A stretch of DNA of 64,000 nucleotides, taken from Pomacea canaliculata. Its lineage: Eukaryota > Mollusca > Gastropoda > Architaenioglossa > Ampullariidae. The stretch is taken from NCBI RefSeq assembly GCF_003073045.1, contig NC_037601.1, forward strand, positions 21,922,150 to 21,986,149, in the 5' to 3' direction. Position 1 is the first letter of the stretch. Every line of letters begins with the position of its first letter. The translations under genes were made by a program, and so were the position numbers. The notes beneath the pieces are model-generated. The model was not told where the DNA came from. It saw only the letters and a program-made list of their open reading frames with translations, and ran no database searches. This document shows, in pieces, positions 1-18,162 of this stretch.

Positions 1-117
1 AAAGAATTCATTAGCCACTATTGTGTCACCCAGGCTACTGCAGGCTGATTTTGTTTTTGATGCAATGTCCATCATTTGCTATCTGAAATGTCAGGCATTT
101 CCAAAATAAAATTAACA

Positions 118-305
118 TACACAGCTTTTATTCAGGAGCCTGTATTATGTAAAATTATGTATTGCTTATGAGCCAGGTAGGAATAGGTTTTGGAAATATG
201 CATTTCCAGAAAATGATAACTTACACAGCTTTTATTCAGGAGCCTGCATTATGTAAAATTCTTCATTGCTTATGAGCCAGGTAGGAAGTTTTTGGAAATA
301 TACAT
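118..305. repeat. Two-copy tandem repeat, period about 104 bp
   Basis: The unit starts TACACAGCTTTTATTCAGGA at 118 and again at 222, and both copies continue through TATGAGCCAGGTAGGAA and TTTTGGAAATAT. Read on the minus strand each copy carries AATAAA (127-132 and 231-236), a possible poly(A) signal. Both lie about 1.4 kb downstream of the APRT stop codon; a nearer minus-strand AATAAA is at 666-671. Confidence 0.8.
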
Positions 306-1604
306 CTTGCCTTTGGAAAAAAAAATGAGACTAGTCGCATCTGGTGTTAGTAATAATTGAGTAGGAGTCAAATGTTGTACAGTTTTGTTTTTTGACAATT
401 TAAATGTGTACTTGTGAGTTTGGTGCATTGTCCAGATCTTTGCTTTCATTGCGATTTGTTGGTATGACTACGACATTAAAACTTGAAACACTGGTTTAGA
501 TATTTAGTGCAAGCAGTTGTGATGATGTGGAGGGATTGTGTGGCATCTAAAGACATTTCAAGGTATTAACATGAAATTGTTATTAACCTTAGAAAATGAT
601 AGTTTCATAGCATCCAAACGCTGAGCTATCTTAAATATACCATGTTAGTTACATGGGTGAGATTTTTTATTTCTTAAAGAAAACCTGATGCATGATAAAA
701 ACCCAAATGGCAGGAAGGAGACACCCAACAAAAACAAAGCCGACGTATGCTCAGTAATAGGGTTTTTTTTTTAATTGTTTTGTTATAGGAATCAAATTGA
801 TTGTCAAAATAGAAAATGTTTCAAAAGTATTGCTTTTCTTTGGGCCTTCATCCCACCACCATAAAATCCACAGCACCTGCTGTAAACAGTATTAAATGCT
901 ACCAATCATTTCAAAAATCTTAAAAGGATAATAAAAAAGCTAAATCCCTTGTAAAACATAATGACCACAACAAAGTACAAATATGCAAAAGTAACAAAAT
1001 GTAGATGTCAAACTTGACATGTTAGAAGGCTGTAAGCGGGTTTTGGGGAGGGAGTTGTTGACATTGAGCCAGTAAAAAAAGCTGTTCATGAATGCAGTAC
1101 ACAATGAAATCCGATCTAGAAAACAAGAGTAACTTTTGTGCTATCACCTCTAGTAGAAGTGTAAGATAAAAACAAATCTTGTCCTGTTGTTAAGAAAATA
1201 AAACATTTCCAAAGATTTTACATGTACATAAAAAAATTTGCATTCATTTAACTGCAGCTTTCTATATTAAATTTGTTTTAAAAAAAACTATTTGCAACAA
1301 ATTTCACAACAGTTGCTAGTGATGGCACTGCATGCAACCTTCCAATACATGTGACATAGTACCAGACCTTTTCTTTCTTATATGGAAATGGACAAGCAAC
1401 AGCCATAGACATCCAAGTGACAGTACCAAGAGCATTGTTTTATGGCAGAAACATCTTAAAGATTCATTAACAATCATCATCTGTAAAGCATGCATTATAA
1501 TACCAAGCTGAGGGCTGTACAACAGTTTAGAAGTGTACAAATACACTTAATTACTGTTCTATAACATTCCTCGATTTGTCAAATTTTCTGACAGCTCAAC
1601 ATAA
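306..1604 (-). other. APRT 3' flank or untranslated region, no gene seen
   Basis: AT-rich DNA without a supported ORF. It could hold the APRT 3' untranslated region; a minus-strand AATAAA is visible at 666-671. Nothing else is recognised. Confidence 0.4.
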
Positions 1605-4600
1605 CTAATACTGAATAAAAGAATAAAATGGTTTTGTTAGCTGTGCTTGTCCATTAAGGTCCGTCAACTCTATGATTGTTAAACATTCTGCAACATCTGC
1701 TTTCAGCTGTTCCATCAGTTCAATAGCAGCTTTCATGGTTCCTTCAAAAAAAAACAAACAAACAAAAATTAAAAATGATGCAAACTGACTATACTTTTAT
1801 AAGACTTAAAAGAGTAAAAATGCCGAGTTAAATAACAGCTCTGCTGATGATAAATGAGAATCAGTTGATAAACCTAAACCATGCTCGTATGAAACCTATA
1901 TAGCAAGTTCAACATGAAATAATATAACATTAGCTATGCGAACAATATAGATATTTTGCTTTGGAAACTATGTGCAGGAGACAGCACACTAATATGCATT
2001 TATTTAGAAACATTCCAGTAGTAGATTTGCATCAGAAGGTTAAAATTGCAGGAGTTTAATCTTCATTGTTGTCATTTAGCTGGTAGAATATAGCATGTTG
2101 ATCTATCTAGTCTGAAAAATAGCATATATCTGGAACCTTATATGGGTTTATATGACAATTTTTTTGCTTTGTAGAATAATAATTGGTGAATGTGAACTGG
2201 CTAAATCTTGTATGCAATTTATTAACTAATAAAAATTCCATACCACCAGTGGCGAGCAAATCATCCAATATTATCACTCTCTGACCAGGCTTAATGGAAT
2301 CTGCCTGAGCTTCAAATTTGTCCTGAAATATAAGCAGACTGGTTAAGGTTACTTTGCAAACAAAATTTTTCATGTCAGTTGATTTTGAGACAGTCACAAT
2401 AAAAATCTGACCAGGCTTAACAGAATCTGAGCTTCAAATTTGTCCTGAGATATATATATATATGCAGACTGGCTAATGTTTGCAAACAAAATTTTTTGCG
2501 TCAGTTGGTTTTGAGACGGAATAAAAATACTTTTTTCATTTCCTCCCACTCTTTGACATATGACAAATAATTTGACAAAAAATGCCTTAACAGACTTTGT
2601 GCAGTGGTGTGATGAGAACTTTCTTGAGTTAAATGTAGACAAAACAAAAGAGCTGAATATAGATTTTAGGAGAATCAAAGAGGATTTTATTGCTCTGTGT
2701 GATACAAAGCAAACCTATTGAAACCGTTACTTCCTTCAGGTACCTGGAGACTGTTTTTGATTGCCAGCTTAAATGGAATCTAAACACTGAACACATTCTT
2801 AAACGTGGCCAGCAGAGAATGTACCTTCTGCGGAAGTTAAATAGTTTTTCAGTCAGCCAAGCAATTTTAGGTCGTTTCTACCAGTCGTTTATTGAGAGTC
2901 TTTTATCTTTTTCATTTGTATGCTGGTTTCACAATCTATCTGTCCATGATAGGAATAGTTTGAATAGCATTGTCCACATCTGTTCTAAGATAATTGGCAT
3001 CAAACAGAGGGACTTGACTTCCTTCTGTAATCAACAACTAGTAAGGAAAGCTTCCCGCATTCTGTCAATACCTGAACATGTGCTAGCGGGGGAATTGGTA
3101 TTATTAACTTCAGGTAAGCGCTATGCCGTGCCTGTATGCAACAGCAATAGGCATCTGAAATCTTTTGTGCCATCAGCAGTCCAGCTGCTCAATCACTGAT
3201 GAACTGTCAGCGGTGTGTGTGCGTGATGTAGTAGGTGTGCATAGGAATGTCTTGCCCAAATCTCTCATTGCTCTTGTTAATGTTAATATCTCTATTCCAC
3301 TGCATTGTAATTGTGATTTTTTTTTAAGTTTAACAGAGCACATCTCCCACTCAAATTGCCCACTGAGACAAATAAAGTTGGTTATTGTATTAATGTAAAC
3401 CATTGTCAGGGCTTCTGCTAAGGCTAAATTCTTTGGGGTCCCAGAGACCCCTTCTTCACATTTTTAAGGGGTCCCTGTTGTTCGCCCTAATTCAAAGGGG
3501 ACCCCATTGATGAAAATTGAAGGGGTCCCCCGAACTTTTAATGCGTACTGTACGCAATTTTTTGCGTAAGCAGAAGCCCTGATTGTTTTTCTGCAACTGA
3601 CCAATAATATAAACTTTTTTAAAGTTGACTTCATATGCATGAAAATCAAATTCCACAGTAAGCAGAACATACTGTCCCATATTCCAGTGTGTAGGAGACG
3701 CTGACAGTTTTGCCAGGAAGTTTGCCAGCTTTTCGAACAGGTACAAATGAGATCCCCAGTTGATTTGCTAGCAGTGGTCCAAATAGAAACCCTCTTGACT
3801 CCAACCCACGATGATCTCAACAGCAGGTTGAATCACTGTGACACGCTCACAAAGCAAGTCGATCAAGTCCTGGAGTGCTTGGGGACTGCGCAAGACTGGA
3901 AAAATATCCCTGCAATACAAGTTTAAACATTTATACAACTTTATTAAAAACAAGAATTTTACAGGTTTTGTTTTTTATAAGATTATGATTTTTTCTATAT
4001 AAGAAAGCTTTTTAGGGGCGCTTATTTATTGTTTCAATTAATTAAGAAATATGTGGGCCTTCTGTACTTTCCGCTCCTGTTTTATGCACCAAGCCTTTTG
4101 TGTTGCCTTGTTGGGGAATCCTGGAAATGATAAAGGGAGTAAACTTCTACTGAAAATCATGATGCTAGCATGGCATCAGCAGGCAAAGACTTTCCATGAT
4201 GCAAGTACTGACCAGGGCCCACAGCCTATGTGTCTGAGACCAGGCTGTAATTCACTTCAAGAGTAAGACGGGTGCTGCCAGGTGTTAAGAGCCTAGAGAC
4301 AGGACTGTGGATATTCGCCATAAAAGAAACATCATACCGGATTGGTCAGAGCATGGATCAACAACTGCACACCTTACCCCTGTTTGCACAATCTAGGAAA
4401 ATGTCACAATAAGTCTGTATTTTAACATTTTCCACCAGCTCTGATTGGTGCTGATGGAAAGTGGTTATAGGTTCTTTGGTGTTCAAAATTAAGAATAAAG
4501 TGCAGAATAAAATATGGAAATAAAATAAACATAGTTATTAGTATTATTAATGGTAAAATATTGCTGTGTAAAGTAATGGACAAACATACATAAGTTCTGT

Positions 4601-5506
4601 TTAATGACATATGAGCAGCTGTTAGCACTAGTTCTCTTACTAGCTTTCATACCATGGGCTCTTTGTTTCAGTTTAATTTTGTGACATATAAATGCTATGC
4701 CTATGATTTTTAGCAATGGTGAGAAATGTAGTGACATTGACTATTGTGGGCTGGAGCCACAAAATCAAATCATCTTAATTTCAGGTTCAGGCCGAGTCCT
4801 ACATATATATATTTTTTTTTTCGGCTCTCTTGCTTGCTTTTTCCTTTGTTTGTTTAGTTGTTTTGTTTTTTGTTGGGTTGTTTGTTGTTGTTGTTGTTTC
4901 TTGCTTTACCCTTTAACCATACCACGCTATGCCGGACTGGTGAGTTATGAAGTCCTCGAAATATAGACGATAACGAATATATAAACCACAATAACAAAAT
5001 GCGAATCATTCTGCTTGATACCTCCAAAACTAACTGAAAAGCAGACGACATATTTGTGTCACGTGATAGCCATGTGACTTCAGCCAAAGAGCGCTAGAAG
5101 AGGGTATTATTCATGGACAGCAGCTGTCACAATCGGCTGAAACCACGGTCATTCATAAATGAAGGTCCGTGGCTTAAACAAAACCCGTCGATTTACCGTT
5201 TACAAAGAAACATCCTTCACCGATGTCACAAAACTCAGAATACTGCATGAATAGGTTTGAAAGATTTAAAAAGCAAGCAATATATCAATTTAGAGTTCCA
5301 GCTATACAAAAAAAATTACTAAAAACAAAACGCTAGATAACAAATTTCAATGAGATATGCTACATATAAATTCCTCACACATACAGACGCAGGCATCATA
5401 GAGTGATTAAAAGATAATGCACATTTTACCTGAACAGGATACCTTGTTTGGGAAAATCTGGGTATGATGCGATAAGGGATTTGATTTTCTCCAGCCGATC
5501 CCCCAT
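1605..5506 (-). CDS. APRT: Adenine phosphoribosyltransferase, 4 coding exons, one frameshift as printed
   Basis: This cytosolic purine-salvage enzyme makes AMP and pyrophosphate from adenine and PRPP. Exons read on the minus strand are 5506-5430 (start [11 protein letters not shown], then [12 protein letters not shown]), 3909-3673 ([15 protein letters not shown], then the [16 protein letters not shown] block and [10 protein letters not shown]), 2322-2244 (PRPP-binding motif [12 protein letters not shown]) and 1741-1605 ([12 protein letters not shown] to FYSFIQY and stop TAG). All introns are GT..AG and the exon phases agree. The exons total 530 nt, one short of 177 codons, because exon 2 loses a base at about 3801-3809 between EIIVG and LESRG. 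With that base the protein would have 176 residues, near the roughly 180 usual for the family. Identity comes from recalled APRT family motifs. The open question is whether the missing base is an assembly error or a real inactivation. Confidence 0.9.
2280..2530. repeat. Tandem duplication of APRT exon 3 start and its 5' flank
   Basis: Two adjacent copies of about 125 bp lie at 2280-2405 and 2406-2530. They share the segments CTGACCAGGCTTAA, GAGCTTCAAATTTGTCCTGA, GCAGACTGG and TTTGAGAC. On the minus strand each copy has an acceptor followed by codons for DKFEAQ. Only the 2280 copy runs on into the complete exon 3 with the PRPP-binding motif. The 2406 copy has a small deletion and an expanded TATATA tract, and stops before the motif, so it is a dead exon with a possible decoy acceptor. 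Confidence 0.85.
2570..3400 (+). mobile_element. 5'-truncated LINE, reverse transcriptase C-terminal remnant
   Basis: The translation keeps the end of a non-LTR reverse transcriptase. [20 protein letters not shown] is the region just after the catalytic palm. After a frameshift near 2700 come [10 protein letters not shown], then [32 protein letters not shown] and [11 protein letters not shown]. This order is typical of C-terminal ends of animal LINEs of the jockey/CR1/L2 type, though the exact clade cannot be settled by eye. The endonuclease and catalytic YADD part are missing. The 3' end has AATAAAG followed by TTGTATTAATG, like a LINE tail. It lies in the APRT intron between exons 2 and 3, opposite to APRT transcription, and is not functional. 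Confidence 0.85.
3407..3581. mobile_element. MITE with 13-bp terminal inverted repeats and 5-bp target duplication
   Basis: The element begins CAGGGCTTCTGCT and ends with the exact reverse complement AGCAGAAGCCCTG. It is flanked by ATTGT at 3402-3406 and 3582-3586. The interior has several copies of AAGGGGTCCC in both orientations, giving subterminal inverted repeats. At 175 bp it has no coding capacity. The termini recall hAT elements (CAGGG), but hAT target duplications are usually 8 bp, so the superfamily is left open. It sits directly after the LINE tail in the APRT intron. Confidence 0.85.
3673..3909 (-). pseudogene. APRT: APRT exon 2 carrying a one-base frameshift
   Basis: The exon starts after TTGCAG at 3910 and ends before donor GTATGT at 3672. 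The first part reads [19 protein letters not shown] to EIIVG in one frame. The second part reads [12 protein letters not shown] to SYTLEYGT in the next frame. The switch falls in the run GTGGGTTGG (reverse complement of 3801-3809). A fourth G would restore I-V-G-L-E, which is the conserved sequence of the family at this place. No intron-sized gap is present. Loss of one base from a G run is a typical sequencing or assembly error, so I call the exon broken only as printed. Confidence 0.6.
3910..5429 (-). other. APRT intron 1, no further gene
   Basis: AT-rich intron with a T-rich and GTT-repeat stretch near 4810-4900 and an E-box CACGTG near 5061. No exon or RNA gene is recognisable. Confidence 0.5.
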
Positions 5507-5762
5507 TTCTCAGACTTGCATCAAGGGCTCGGAAAAATAAATGGCGATACGTACAATATGAGGATTGACGAATCAGCGAATCGAAAATCAATGAGAGACT
5601 CTTGCGTATGCTACAAAAATCTTAGGCGATGTATTTTAAACTTTAAACTGGCATTATTGAGTTTATAAGCAATCAAGTCGGGAACCGAACATACAACTTT
5701 TAATGATCTATTATCTTCAAATATCTCGCGAGAATAGACTGGTAACAGGAAGTTGTTGCAAA
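5507..5762. promoter_or_regulatory. Putative bidirectional promoter between APRT and CCDC102A
   Basis: The APRT start codon at 5506 faces away from a plus-strand transcription unit whose first possible ATG is at 5763. The gap has a perfect palindrome TCTCGCGAGA at 5724-5733 and an ETS-type ACAGGAAGT at about 5746-5754. No TATA box is evident. Known biology: TCTCGCGAGA is a strong element of TATA-less, often bidirectional housekeeping promoters and is bound by BANP in vertebrates. Its role here is inferred from position. Confidence 0.6.
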
Positions 5763-5810
5763 TGGCTAGAGGAATTATCATAGACACGCGTACTAGAACT
5801 GGCTCTCGAG
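5763..5810 (+). other. Possible first exon of CCDC102A with short upstream ORF
   Basis: ATGGCTAGAGGA opens 16 codons (MARGIIIDTRTRTGSR) that run into a good donor GTAAGG at 5811. Spliced to the next candidate acceptor at 6296 (TTTCAG, then GTCTAA) it stops at once. Spliced directly to the exon at 6626 it is also out of the CCDC102A frame. It is therefore more likely leader with an upstream ORF than the protein N-terminus. Confidence 0.35.
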
Positions 5811-6606
5811 TAAGGAAAATTCAATTTTTATATTGTCCCCAGCCTTGATCTAGTAGGGTATGGAAAGGCAAAGTGAAATTAGGATGGGAAAGACCTTATG
5901 TTTTTGACTGAGTGAAGATTAATGAAAGCAAGATATTAGCTTAGTAATGCTATCAATCAGCAATAGTACTGATAGTAATAGCAAACTGCAATACAATTTT
6001 AACAATTGAGACTGACTTATACTATGTTGCATATACAGTATACTTTTGTGATAAATTTTATTTCACATCAGACTTCCAGTATTCCCCAGGATCTGTACAG
6101 CGTTAATTTTTGCAGGGTGGTCACAAACTGGCGATATAGGATCACTGTCAGTGATTATCGAAAAGGATGCTTATTAATAACTCATTAATGAAAAATTAAT
6201 TGAAAATGAATTAGAGACGAAAGAAATACAGTTTTTAAAGAATGTTCGGTTCACTGTTATCTAAAATAGGAGTAACACCTTTTTTCTATTTCAGGTCTAA
6301 AGGATCATGAAGATGGAAATCTGCTCAGACCTTTGGTTACTTTACGTCTCTTGGGAAGTGGCAGATCACTTATTTAGGACCAATCAATTATAACATAAAT
6401 TTTAGGATTGATTTGGCATGCAGAATAGCATTCTATTGAACTGAAAATCAACTGAAACTTAATAGAAATAGAACCACAGATTGAACAATCTTATCATGTA
6501 GGCCTTATAACCAGCATAAACTGTTAGGGTTAGAATTTGGCATTTTCAGTTCTCCACATATAAAAGAATGTTAGTAAATATTTGCAGATAAACTTAAAAA
6601 CTATGA

Positions 6607-13276
<6,670 letters not shown>

Positions 13277-16200
13277 AAAGGGTATGGAATAGTTTAAACA
13301 GTTAAAGTCATAAAGCATGTGCAATGTCGAATGTGACTGCTCAGGGAGTTTGCCACCGTTTCCTTTTTAAACTCGCAGTGAGGCTGTCCTTTGTGAACTT
13401 ACTCCTGGTTACACTGGTGTACATTGTTGCCACTTGCTCATCACTTCCCATTATTTGAGTGTCATGTTAAAAATATTTTTAATTGTATATGGATATATGG
13501 TAATATATATAATTAAGTAGGTTCAGTGAGGTGTTGGGCTGTTTTTGTCTTAAGATGTTAACATTCACACAAACAAAACAAGAAGGAATATAAGATCAGT
13601 GTGGATCACTGAAAACTTAGGTTCACATTGCGTGGAAATTAAGGTAAAGTTAACAATATAAAAAACATTTTAATCTTTTATTTACATGCCTAGTAAAATA
13701 ATGGTATAACATTTTGCTTTAAGGATAGGAGTGCTAAGTGAGGAAGTGTTTAAAAATAGTAGTCACTACGAATTTTACGATCACAGCACCTGTATAGAAA
13801 GAAATATGAAGATAAGACTTTAAGACTTACTTGATTTTTATTTTTTTCGGGAAAGGTGGGGGGGGGGGATTGGAAATTACTCCCAAACACCAGACTTTGC
13901 TGTAGTAAAGATTGTTACACTTTGCTGGCTGTAACCAGCCAACTACTGGTTTAATCTTCAGTAGCCAATGTTCTCAGTGAAACCAACAAAGTATGGTTCT
14001 CTCTCATCTTCTGATAAGTGTATGGAGTGGAGTTTTGCCTGCTATGACTGACTAACCTTAAGTTTAGTGTTGATATTTGTTCTGGTTAAAAGTAATCTCC
14101 AAATTTATCATATCATTTTTGTATTTTGGATGAGTAATGACTATCTTTACTCACTTTTTAATCACAAGGTGGTCCAGTCAAGAGTAAAATTATATTACAT
14201 TTGTGGATACATTAATGCAATAGCTCTTCTGTCAGATATGGGAAATAATTTTCCTTTTTAATCAAGGTTCAGTTTGAGATTACAATTGTATCTGTACTGG
14301 AGATATTGTAGAGGTGAAATCAGTCAATCCTGTGATAATGAATTGCTGTTAGAAATCTCATCTTGTGACTTCAAGATATTTTCTCATATCAGAATCTTTC
14401 GATTCACATGGTAACACATTTAACTTTTGGTTGACATATCAGCTTTAGTTCAAATATACTTTTACGGGTTTGCAAGTTCCCTCCACCTCCAACAGAAAAT
14501 ATAGAGAATTAAGCCATCCTTTTGTAAACATGTATATTATGTACACAGACTGCTCTGTTATGTGTGAATACTCAACAAGCAAGGTATGGAGAACAGAAAA
14601 ACATGATTTCCACTGCTGTAAGAGTAACAAGGAAATCAGAGCAAAATGAATCAAAGTTCAGTTCTGCACTGAATAATGGTATAGAGCTGTTTTAGGGCTG
14701 TTTATTTATTTATTTTTTTTTTTTTTTGTTCATTGTTTCTGTAGAATGTGGCTTTGTGGGTGGAAGGAAACAGGCTAACTAAACTGCCTTGCAACTGCTT
14801 ATTGAGCATTAAGTGTTTATATATACCTTCTGTGATCTGTGCTACTGTGGTAAATATTGTTAACATGTCATTAAAATACATGCTATATCCTGTTAATCTT
14901 TTGTATTGTGCAAATTTGATATCTTTCCTGTTGTTGGGAGCCAGACAAGCACTTGATGTTGTTTCTTAATTTAAGTCAGGCCTCTTTATTGGATTGCTCA
15001 GTATATAAGAAATGACTTCTGTGGTCTATGGTGTCTGTTCATTTTAATGGCTCCAAATGTCATTTGTACGGTGAAAATTGATATATTTGGTTTGAGAGGA
15101 TGAAAAGATTAAAAACAGATAGAGACTGACTAATGGAGTAGGCAAAATCTTGGGTCTGGGCTTTGAAATAAGAAACTAAAAGTTGATTAGAATTATTTTT
15201 AAATTTGCCTTTGATAGCTAAATGACAGCAATAAATCATGTATAACAACTATCAGTTGTTTGCTAAGTATCTGATGGGCTTTTGGAAATGTTAACACATA
15301 TCATACAACATGCATTTATTGCGTTCTAATCATATGAAGTGTCACATTTTGTATGTGCTTTGAAGAGGCTGTTGGGCTGTTGCTATTTATACAGCTGAAT
15401 GTGGTTGTGTCTTTTTTCTTTGTTTTGAACAATCAGGTGAAAACAATACAGATACTGTAACTATTAAGTACTGGATATTTTGTTAACAGTTTCTTTTTTC
15501 TTTTTTAAGTTCAAGTTATTATGCGACAGCATCTGGTCACTGTATAGAACATATATCACATACTGCTGTTGGCCAGTTGTCTCCCACCACAGCCAGTGTG
15601 TATGCCGCATGCAGTGCTGTTTTTGCATCATTATCTGACAATCTTTTTGCTGTTTGTATAAGTTGAATGTACATTTTCAAAGATGCAATAAAAGAAACTG
15701 TGGAATATCTCTGTGCTGTTGTGGTCTAGATGGCGCAAGCAAGCTGTTAGATCTATTAGTTCCCCCGATTCTCTCACTGCTGCTATGCAAATTTTAAACT
15801 TTAAGGTATTGTTAGCAAAGTTTGACATCAGTAGATAAAATCTAAAACTCCCAACAACAAAAAATATAGATGTGCACCAAGATACCAGTTTTTCTAGATA
15901 AAGGAAGAACAATGAACAAATATTTGGGTAGGAATAATTATTAGAGCTGGTTCTAGCACTCAATTGTCAAAAATAACACCTTATTTTAGGAAGAAATGAG
16001 AATTTTTCAATGATAACTAAAAGTACAAGAGGCTGACCAAAACAGCACTGTTGGGATTTTAAACTAATTTTTTTTTTTTAAGTAGATATGTAAATGTTTC
16101 ATTTGAGATAACTATAAAAAATAATCTCAAGAGCAAAAAGAACAGTGTGCATATGTATTAAATATCCTGTATTCCAATAAAAATCCTATAAGAACTGAGC

Positions 16201-18162
16201 TGTCCAACAGATATGGGTACACCTGATTACCATTTTAAGGAAGAAAAAGAAAGTCTACTAAAAAGCACATTTTATACCATCAAGTAACAACAGTTCTAAG
16301 TTGACATTAAAAACAAAATGCACAGAAATATCCAGCTAAGTTTACATCCATCAAGAGGCAGCTACATTCACAACACTAGGTTCTAGAGTGCTGTAAAGCT
16401 TTACTTTTCTTTGCCGCAGCTGCCAAGCAGAACACAAGAATTCGATAGCATTTTGAAAAGCCTGCCTTCTTAAAAACATTTGCTGGTGTAAATTACATCT
16501 GTAGTTTATGAGATCAGTGGCCACAGTAGGAACAACAATTTTCATCAGCCAGAAATATTTAAAATACCATTTTAAAAATAACATTTTCAGAAATCATATC
16601 AGTGATGTGTGCCAAAAACTCAAGTGAAAAGCTTGATGATGCTACATCCAACATCTTGGGCAACACCAAAGCAAGAATAATATAATGTAGCACTTTACAC
16701 TTATCAGTAATGGGCATAATAGGGAGTGGTTCTGTTGTGGAAGGAAATATTTGTTCAGTGATAATAAAGAGCTGCTTTTCCAGCGATTTCCTCAAGTTAA
16801 CAAAAACTCCTTAGCTAACCAATTACTGTTGATGATAGTGACAAGAAAATGACAGATGAAGGTTGAATGCAATTTAACAACCCACACCATGCACATACAC
16901 GTTTGTGCTTTATGCCATGCCAGTAACTAAGGCCATATGACAGCTGCATGTTTACCCTGTTACGTAAAGTAAATAAAATTTGTAAGTACATATGCATGAT
17001 ATGCTTATCACACAACAGACATGCGAATATACAATGGCACAATGTTAATCTTTTCTACTAGTTATAGATACTAGTGAAGGCAGCGGCTGCATTGAACCAG
17101 CCTAAGGTAATAGTTAACCTAGGTTGGGTGTGTTCATGGGACTTCAGTCCTACAGGAGGCCCAGAGGTTAGATTTAATTAAAGAATGGAAAGAACAATGA
17201 AGAAGATATAAAAGTTAAAAGTGTATGTTCTAGTCTGAGGAGTGTAGCGCTGTACTACAAGTGAAGATGTTACGGCACTTAAGAAAATTTAAGACATAAA
17301 TGTACTGAAGACGTATGTTGAGTTTGTCAACATGAAGCCTCGGAGAGGAGAGATGATGTCTGAATGTCCATGGGACAGGCTAACTAAAAGACAATTTTCA
17401 GAGGTCATTTGCTGTAAGGTGCATCATGCTTTTGTAGCTTTTGAACTTCATACCAAGTTTGGAACTCCAGATGAAGCTAAATCTGAGATCAGAAGTCTTA
17501 TGTCATCTGAAAGATGGGGAAGACACAACCATCCCTCAAAGTGCTCCCAAGGCAAATCAAGTTCTGCTTCAGTGGCTATGACATGTGGGTTGTTTCAACC
17601 CCTCACCTTCATCTGTCTTTATTTGCATCATTGGTCAACTAAGGAGTTTTAGTTAACTTGAGGAACTGGCTGGAAAAGCTGCATCTTACTGAGTATCACA
17701 GAACAAATAATTCCATCCACAACAAAACCACTTCCTACTATGCACACTATATAGCTGTTTTGTTAACAATGTCCATAAAAGTATGACCACTGCAATATGA
17801 AGCACAAAAAAAAATGCGAAATAGATAAATCTACTTGATAAACCGGCCTGAAAGTGTAATTAGCATTTATCCTTCTTCCATGGTGGGAGTTCACATGCAC
17901 ATATGCATGCTCTCATAAACAAGTGTGCACATGCACATACAAAAAAATCAAATACAGTCCAGAAAGTCTTTCATTATATCATTCCTGTCATCCATTACAG
18001 AGGTGAAAATAAAATCCTGTAAAAAACAGTACTCTTGGCAAATGTACGCCATTTCAAATAAAGCAGTGTCAAAAACAAACAAAACTTGACCTGAATTCGA
18101 TCCATAATAAACAAGTAGATATCCACTAAATTACACAGCTCTAGCCAGGTAACAATTTATGA
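13277..18162. other. 3' regions of CCDC102A and the zinc-finger gene, convergent
   Basis: No supported coding exon. The CCDC102A 3' untranslated region starts here; plus-strand AATAAA candidates are at about 15229 and at 15687-15692. A minus-strand candidate for the zinc-finger gene lies at about 17615-17620. There is a G10-type run near 13859 and T runs near 14715 and 16070. Confidence 0.5.

Noticed and set aside
17332..17652. Plus-strand frame of 106 codons
   Set aside because: No known domain, no promoter or splice context, and it lies between two convergent 3' ends. Could be chance.
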